Assembly: GCA_963733265.1 (NCBI GenBank)
Contig: CAVTCF010000001.1
Location: 1,488,001-1,552,000 of the forward strand
Direction: 5' to 3'
DNA length: 64,000 nucleotides
Source of the DNA: PALSA-1006 sp963733265
Lineage (GTDB): Bacteria > Pseudomonadota > Gammaproteobacteria > Burkholderiales > Gallionellaceae
Shown here in pieces: positions 58,771 through 64,000 of this stretch (the first letter of the stretch is position 1; the number at the start of each line of letters is the position of its first letter). The translations under genes were made by a program, and so were the position numbers. The notes below the pieces were generated by a model. It ran no database searches. It saw nothing but the letters and a program-made list of their open reading frames with translations, and had not been told where the DNA came from.

Positions 58771-59166
58771 TAAAGGGCTTGCTGGTGCAACTTGTTTCAA
58801 CTATGGGTGGATAAGCGCTATCAAACAACAACTCGTAAACCAATGTGTACTTGATTGTTATGTTTTCAATTTTTTGAGTTGCCCCCAAAACTTATCACCT
58901 ATATCACTCTGCGTAATTGATATTTTCAATATGCGTCGAGTTCTATAAAGCGGCGCGCATTATATTCAATACGCACTCCCCTGTCTATACTTACTTTAAT
59001 TTTGTGCAACACAAGAGTTGAATCTTTATTTACTGAACGCCTTCATAGTCGCCAATTTGAATCCTAATCGTCCACGATGTTTCAAGTTCTCATTAAAAAG
59101 CAACACTGCTCATAACAGAGTCAGTTGACGTATTAGTGTTTAAAGAAAATCTTGTGCTTAAAATTC
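58771..59166. other. A+T-rich gene-free stretch
   Basis: About 400 bp between tRNA-Glu and the convergent end of the next gene. It contains the presumed tRNA-Glu promoter region but no -10/-35 pair good enough to call, and no gene. Confidence 0.4.
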
Positions 59167-60087
59167 CTAACGTTTGGTAAATGTGGCCTCGCAAGGCCTG
59201 ACAGATGTACGACTTGCGTGGCCGGTCAAACCTGAAAACTCTCCTTTCATGTAATAAGCGTATGGTGTGCCTTTCGTCAGTTTTCCAACTGTGTAATCCG
59301 ATTTGCCGGTATTTCCCCGTGCTTCTATCTCCACTTTTCCGTTGCTCTGAACTTGCCCAATATAGGTTACCGAGCCCGGTGACCCCGCTGTTCCGTATTG
59401 ACCTTCCAGCTTTCCCTTTTCTACAATTACTTCAAACATCGAGATATAGCCTTTAACAAAGTCGCCGTTAACCCGTACGTCGTCACACTCAAGCTTGACT
59501 GACCAATGACCGTCGAATGAATATGGCGTCTGATTCTCGACGACACTTCGTCCATCTGCCGAACCATTTCCTTTCCCACCGAGTTCCTTTAATTTGTTGA
59601 TGACCTGTACCGCAGTACAGTTCTCGCAAGTTAACGATTTTGAGTATTCCACTTTATTGTCGAATATATTCTGAATGCTTAATGCCAGAAAGTAACTTCC
59701 ATCTTGTTTGCTGACATTGGCTGTTGCAATCAGTTCGGCTTGAAATGCTATAGCAATATTCTGCATACATTTAGTTTCGTCGCATTCCTTATGCGCAGTG
59801 TTGCGCGACTCTTTCAGAAAAATCTCACGGGCTTTTTGCGATACTTGCTCCCCTGAGAAAACGACGTACTTCTGTTGCAGCCCCTCGACCAAAGCAGTTT
59901 CCATTGCTCCGGTGAGATTTCGATCTTCCGGTGGCACGCGTAACGGCATAAATACCAGTCTGGATTTTTCTGTATCTTCCGCTTTTTGCTTATCTTTGGA
60001 TGCTGCGACAGATTGAAGAGGTGAGGAGAAAACAATGGCAGTAATCAAGGCAATGCTGAACAGTTTGGGCAGTTTAGATGTTCGCAT
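59167..60087 (-). CDS. Secreted protein of unknown function with conserved cysteines
   Basis: A 306-residue protein with a signal peptide (MRTSKLPKLFSIALITAIVF, cleavage near SVAA). The N-terminal domain (about 45-180) starts RLVFMPLRVPPEDRNLTGAM and contains two Cys pairs, CDETKC and CENC; it resembles the TolB-N-like sensor domains placed before effector domains in other proteins. The C-terminal domain (about 200-306) is a beta-rich unit (SFDGHWSVKLECDDVRVNGD, EGQYGTAGSPG, GEFSGLTGHAS), like small cell-surface or lipid-modulation domains. No function can be assigned. It is an isolated gene. Confidence 0.75.
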   Translation of the reverse strand: MRTSKLPKLFSIALITAIVFSSPLQSVAASKDKQKAEDTEKSRLVFMPLRVPPEDRNLTGAMETALVEGLQQKYVVFSGEQVSQKAREIFLKESRNTAHKECDETKCMQNIAIAFQAELIATANVSKQDGSYFLALSIQNIFDNKVEYSKSLTCENCTAVQVINKLKELGGKGNGSADGRSVVENQTPYSFDGHWSVKLECDDVRVNGDFVKGYISMFEVIVEKGKLEGQYGTAGSPGSVTYIGQVQSNGKVEIEARGNTGKSDYTVGKLTKGTPYAYYMKGEFSGLTGHASRTSVRPCEATFTKR

Positions 60088-60194
60088 ATCTCTGGCTCTT
60101 TGAATATTGGGATTGCCCCAACAAAGCAGGGCGGTGAGCATTCTAACGGAAATGATTAAGTCAAGCAGCCCTTCAATATATATTTGCCACTACC

Positions 60195-61829
60195 CTACTG
60201 GCGAGATTCCATTAACGTTTCTAAAGCATTCCAGATCGGATTGTCTTCAGCAATACCGCTATCGTTTTCATTTAAGCATTCAACAGTTTTTTCAAGCTCG
60301 AGAGGAAGCAATAATTCCTGGGCGGATTGAAGCATTTCTAATACGGCAATATCTGCTTCGGAAGGATCATCCGCCTGATTCCGGCGAAGCATGATTCGCG
60401 ATTTTAGTGTGGGTAGAGTTGCCTTAACCGATACAATGATAAATGGCGCAGCCATGCCGAGTGCAAGTTTCTGAAACAGCTCCCGTTCCTTATGTTGCAA
60501 GAATGCAGCAACAACAATCACTGAATATCCTGCGGAAAGAATATTTTGAGCAAGGTCAAGCAAGTGGTTGTATGTTCGCTGCGTAGTTTCGGCACTGTAT
60601 ATATCGTGGTTATTAATTAAATCGCTGTTATCCAATGGTTTCAGCCCAAATATTCGTTTGCGCTCCACGTCCGAGCGAATACGAATTACCTGATACCTTT
60701 CGACCACAGACTGGGCTAAAGTACTTTTGCCTGAACCTGGAAGACCATGGGTGATTATTATCGAAGGGTGTTGTTTGGATAAACTTTGCGCAGCCAATGC
60801 GAGATAGCGGCGGCTTTTTTCCAAATGCTGCATGTAAATATCTACCCTCAAGTTTGACTGAGCAGCGAGGAGAGCATAAATCTTGGCGCGCACCTCGGCA
60901 CGATAAGCAATATAAAAAGCCAACAGGGATAGCCCGGCGTAATCGCCTGTCTCTTCAAGATATGCATTTAGAAATCGAAATGCCGCATCCGGTCGATGCG
61001 CATTTAATAAGTCCATCACCAGAAATGCAACGTCATCCATCACATCTATCCAGCGTAGAGCCGGATTAAACTCAATACCGTCGAATGGAACTAGTCTTTT
61101 ACCAATCAGTACAATATTGCCCAAATGCAAATCCCCATGGCACTCGCGTATGAATCCTTGCCGGTGACGCTGATCGAAATATTTCTCTCGCTCAGCAAAT
61201 ACAATCTCGGTAGTTTTGACAATGTTTTCCAGGAAGTCGTCATTAGGTTCTTCTGTTGGCAACGAGCGTAATTGGTTGAAATTTTCTCTGACAACCTCAC
61301 GTATAGATGCAGGCGATCCATAGGGTGCATCATTATTTAACAATGGTAAGTTCAGGTGAAAATCCGCCAGCGACGCGGCCAAATCATCGATGAGTCGCAT
61401 GGAAACTTGACCACGCGCCAACAATTGGTCAAGTTGATTTTCAGGAATAAAACAGTTCATTCTGACCGCGTATTCGATAGCGGGCAATTGACCGGTTTCT
61501 GGTGCTTCCGGTTTACCACCAATCGGAATCACATCCAAATAAATATCGGGTGCCAAGCGATGGTTAAGCCGTATTTCCTCCAGGCAATAAAACAAGCGAG
61601 CTTGCAAACTGGTAAAGTCCAGAAAGCCAAGATTAAGTGCCTTCTTGATTTTATAAGCATACTTCCCGGCAAGCAAAACCCATGAAACATGAGTTTCAAT
61701 TAATCGAACTTCCTGCAATTCTTTTGGGCAAAGGTGAACATCCAGCAATGTAGCCACAAGGGTCTGTTGGCCTGCATAATCAATTTGATCGGAGTGTATG
61801 ACCATTTTATTATCGCTGTGGTGTTGCAT
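60195..61829 (-). CDS. APH-like kinase fused to a P-loop AAA kinase (COG2187/COG0645 type)
   Basis: A 544-residue, two-domain protein. The N-terminal half resembles aminoglycoside phosphotransferases: the catalytic HGDLHLGNIV near residue 240 and a DFG-like FDGIEFNPALRWIDVMDDVAFL. The C-terminal half is a P-loop kinase with Walker A GLPGSGKST (about 360) and a following SDVERKRIF segment. The fusion is widespread in proteobacteria; the substrate is unknown and it is not evidence of antibiotic resistance by itself. The ATG at 61829 has no strong ribosome-binding site. Confidence 0.88.
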   Translation of the reverse strand: MQHHSDNKMVIHSDQIDYAGQQTLVATLLDVHLCPKELQEVRLIETHVSWVLLAGKYAYKIKKALNLGFLDFTSLQARLFYCLEEIRLNHRLAPDIYLDVIPIGGKPEAPETGQLPAIEYAVRMNCFIPENQLDQLLARGQVSMRLIDDLAASLADFHLNLPLLNNDAPYGSPASIREVVRENFNQLRSLPTEEPNDDFLENIVKTTEIVFAEREKYFDQRHRQGFIRECHGDLHLGNIVLIGKRLVPFDGIEFNPALRWIDVMDDVAFLVMDLLNAHRPDAAFRFLNAYLEETGDYAGLSLLAFYIAYRAEVRAKIYALLAAQSNLRVDIYMQHLEKSRRYLALAAQSLSKQHPSIIITHGLPGSGKSTLAQSVVERYQVIRIRSDVERKRIFGLKPLDNSDLINNHDIYSAETTQRTYNHLLDLAQNILSAGYSVIVVAAFLQHKERELFQKLALGMAAPFIIVSVKATLPTLKSRIMLRRNQADDPSEADIAVLEMLQSAQELLLPLELEKTVECLNENDSGIAEDNPIWNALETLMESRQ

Positions 61830-61959
61830 TGCAATTGGGCCAGTTTAACCCATTTGTTGTTGCGTCAGATGTGACTCATCGGGACAGTTACACTTGCCTC
61901 ATATCCTTTCGGTTTTAAATTGCGCTTAAAACTAGACCACTTAAATTAACAAAGCCCAC

Positions 61960-64000
61960 TCAATAGTTGTAGTCCATTCCTCGACCAGCCAGAAACACCC
62001 GACCATAGACACTGGTATCGGCTGCGATGCCGCCAACACCGCCGTACCGGTGATTGTCGTCGTCGATACGGGTCCAATGAGCCCCGGCGTCGTCAGAACG
62101 ATACACTCCGTAGACGTAGACTCCACCGGTAAGCAGTCTTCCCACGAAGTAGACAGCGGCCGGGTAGGATGAACCCGCAGCCGGCACGCCCAAAGCAACT
62201 TTCATAGCACCGTGCTGGATCGTATTTCCTGTTCCTACCAATGTTCCTGTCAGCTTCGTCCAAGTGACACCGGAATCGACGGAATGCCACAGGTTGTTGG
62301 CGTCGGCCAGCCAGAGATCTCCCTCGACGAAGGGGTTGACCGCCAAGTCAGTGTTGTTGAACCCGTAAGGGTCCCAGGTTTGCGCACTGGCGGTGAAGGT
62401 GTGTCCTCCATCAGTGGAGTAGTAAAACTTTCCTGAACCAGCAGGATTCCACCAATCTCCGCCATGATCATAGGCGTAAACCTTGACGGGATTTTTTCGG
62501 TCTACTGCAATGTGATAGGAGGCGTTGTACGCCGCCATTGGGGCCGGAAGGTTGGTGGCCACCCAAGTGGCCCCGTTGTTGGTCGTGTAGTAGGGGATCT
62601 GACCAGCGACGGACCAAATCACATTGGAACCGTCGGCGGTCACCGCCACTCTGGAATGATCTCCGGTATTCGAAGCAGTCGAGGGTACTGTCGGGAAGTT
62701 CGTCCATGTGACACCCGAGTCAGTCGAATACGCCCCTTTGGAGGTAGTGAAAGTTCCAACAGCCGCGATGTAGGCGGGGTTGTTCCACGCCATATCGATA
62801 CCGGTTCCATTGCCGCCGCCCAGACCGGGTGAACGATTGCTTGCCGAGTTGGTCAGCGAGGTGTTGACGTACAGGCCGGTATCGCCGTGCCCGCTGAGCA
62901 GAACGTACGATGCGGTGGGGGGTGGTGCTGTCATCACCAGGTTGACCATTTCCTCGATGCCATTGACATCAAACGTCCAGTGAGGAAGCCATCCTGACGC
63001 TGAAAAGGCGTCGGTGCTTGACATGATCCCGCCACCGAGTCCATACGACACGTGATTCGGATTGAAAGGATCAATCTGCAGCGTGTCGGCCCATCCCCAA
63101 TAACCGCTCACGTCATGGTAATTCAGGCTTCCAGCAGTATCACCAGACCTTCCAATTTCGTGCCAGGTTTGCCCAGCGTCGGCGGATGCCATCACAATCT
63201 GGATCCAGGCTGCGTCCCCCCAAGTGCCGGATACGCCAAAAGCAATCTTCGTTGTCGCACCAGTACCGTAAACCGAGAGGCCGCCAATGCCGCCAAAGTA
63301 CGTGCTGGGTACATCGGACGAAGAGATCAGTTTCGTCCACGTCGTACCGTCGAACTTATAAAGGAACGATGGCGCGCCGCTACCCGGGCCAGAACCATTG
63401 GTAAAAGGCACGTAGAACATTCCATCGGCAGCCCGAACCATGTGCGGCATATAAGGCAGAACAGGAACGGGAGGTGTGCCGGTCGCGGCACTCGTCACAG
63501 GCGGGGGAATCGTGATCCCCGTCCAAGTGGCTCCGCCATCGGTCGATTTGTATAGGTAGGAAGAAAGCCCTGCAAGGCCTTTGTAGTCGGGGGCGACCCC
63601 GACGTAGAGGGTTTGGGTGGGGCTCCCCGTGGGGGTGAAGCCCGTCGTCGGGACGGTGGTATCAAACACAACGAACTCCACTCCGATGGGGCTCCCGCCG
63701 TTGGAATTGGTCATGTCGGCTGCCGTCATCGCGTATGAAGACAGCGAGGTCTGGTTCCAGGTAAGTCCACTGTCGGTGCTTTTCCAAAGCCCTGCCGTGC
63801 GCGAGGCATAGAACATCGTCGAGGGAAGGTTGGGGTCGACCACCAGCCGTTCGCCAATCGCCCGACCCTGATTATTCGACCCGATCGGAAAAGGAAGAGC
63901 CACGTAGTTCCAAGTGTTGCCTTGATTGGACGAGTAGTAAAACCGACCGTTTCCATACGAGACAGCCATGCTCGTCGTCATGTACACCTTGCTGGCATCG
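61960..64000 (-). CDS. GH74-like beta-propeller glycosidase (xyloglucanase type), window-truncated
   Basis: The frame is open to the window edge, so the N-terminus is missing; 675 residues from the first internal ATG (63987) are visible and the frame continues beyond it (DASKVYMTTSM). Repeated BNR/sialidase-type motifs (YYSSNQGNTW, LWKSTDSGLTW, LYKSTDGGATW, STDSGVTW, HSVDSGVTW, YRSDDAGAHW) and the stretch GRAIGERLVVDPNLPSTMF match GH74 two-propeller enzymes that cut xyloglucan; the ending VYGRVFLAGRGMDYNY also fits. Catalytic aspartates cannot be placed with certainty. It looks richer in G+C than its neighbours. A plain BNR-repeat protein is the alternative. Confidence 0.75.
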   Translation of the reverse strand, partial: DASKVYMTTSMAVSYGNGRFYYSSNQGNTWNYVALPFPIGSNNQGRAIGERLVVDPNLPSTMFYASRTAGLWKSTDSGLTWNQTSLSSYAMTAADMTNSNGGSPIGVEFVVFDTTVPTTGFTPTGSPTQTLYVGVAPDYKGLAGLSSYLYKSTDGGATWTGITIPPPVTSAATGTPPVPVLPYMPHMVRAADGMFYVPFTNGSGPGSGAPSFLYKFDGTTWTKLISSSDVPSTYFGGIGGLSVYGTGATTKIAFGVSGTWGDAAWIQIVMASADAGQTWHEIGRSGDTAGSLNYHDVSGYWGWADTLQIDPFNPNHVSYGLGGGIMSSTDAFSASGWLPHWTFDVNGIEEMVNLVMTAPPPTASYVLLSGHGDTGLYVNTSLTNSASNRSPGLGGGNGTGIDMAWNNPAYIAAVGTFTTSKGAYSTDSGVTWTNFPTVPSTASNTGDHSRVAVTADGSNVIWSVAGQIPYYTTNNGATWVATNLPAPMAAYNASYHIAVDRKNPVKVYAYDHGGDWWNPAGSGKFYYSTDGGHTFTASAQTWDPYGFNNTDLAVNPFVEGDLWLADANNLWHSVDSGVTWTKLTGTLVGTGNTIQHGAMKVALGVPAAGSSYPAAVYFVGRLLTGGVYVYGVYRSDDAGAHWTRIDDDNHRYGGVGGIAADTSVYGRVFLAGRGMDYNY

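Overview
The window looks like chromosome from a betaproteobacterium, most likely in the Nitrosomonadales (Gallionella/Sideroxydans-like). This is inferred from gene order (carA-carB-greA / yhbY / rlmE-ftsH-folP-glmM; cyaY / lptM-lysA; ribF-ileS-lspA-ispH; a pilE-fimT-pilV-pilW-pilX-pilY1 cluster) and from the character of the proteins. No rRNA gene or marker search was available, so the taxon is only a judgement.

Positions 1-1250 hold the 3' end of an IS110-family insertion sequence and its non-coding tail. Positions 1250-13700 are a housekeeping block: pyrimidine/arginine precursor synthesis (carAB), transcript cleavage (greA), ribosome assembly and rRNA methylation (yhbY, rlmE), membrane proteolysis (ftsH), folate (folP), cell-wall sugar (glmM), iron-sulfur assembly (cyaY), LPS-translocon maturation (lptM) and lysine (lysA). 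Its spacers carry three small repeat families and a 141-bp MITE-like element. Positions 13700-33600 hold a lysine-rich H1-like protein, an EF-hand-like protein, mgtE, a short flagellin, a membrane class III nucleotide cyclase, glnE, a frameshifted yhdP, a nitrilase-tldD pair and the overlapping ribF-ileS-lspA-ispH run. Positions 33700-42300 are a type IV minor pilin operon ending in an unusually long PilY1. A DUF3108 protein and thiO follow; an IS30-family element sits in the ribosome-binding site of thiO.

Positions 45550-58770 are an accessory island bracketed by tRNA-Thr(CGT) and tRNA-Glu(TTC), whose 3' ends both point into it. It contains a P4-type integrase beside tRNA-Thr, a BrnT toxin remnant without its antitoxin, two IS21-family elements separated by two bases, a TetR-type remnant, a UPF0175/PIN-DUF3368 toxin-antitoxin pair, a possible PD-(D/E)xK nuclease remnant, and a RIT element (three overlapping tyrosine recombinases). 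The first IS21 copy is scrambled: its pieces fit two nested inversions with 3-bp inverted microhomologies at the breakpoints, and its istA and istB can be reassembled on paper without gaps up to the istB truncation.

Positions 58771-64000 carry a secreted cysteine-containing protein of unknown role, an APH-like/P-loop kinase fusion, and a GH74-like beta-propeller glycosidase that runs off the window and looks richer in G+C than its neighbours. I saw no CRISPR array, rRNA, prophage structural cluster or complete antiphage system. The least explained parts are the scrambled IS21, the IS110 non-coding tail (candidate guide RNA) and the truncated nuclease-like gene.
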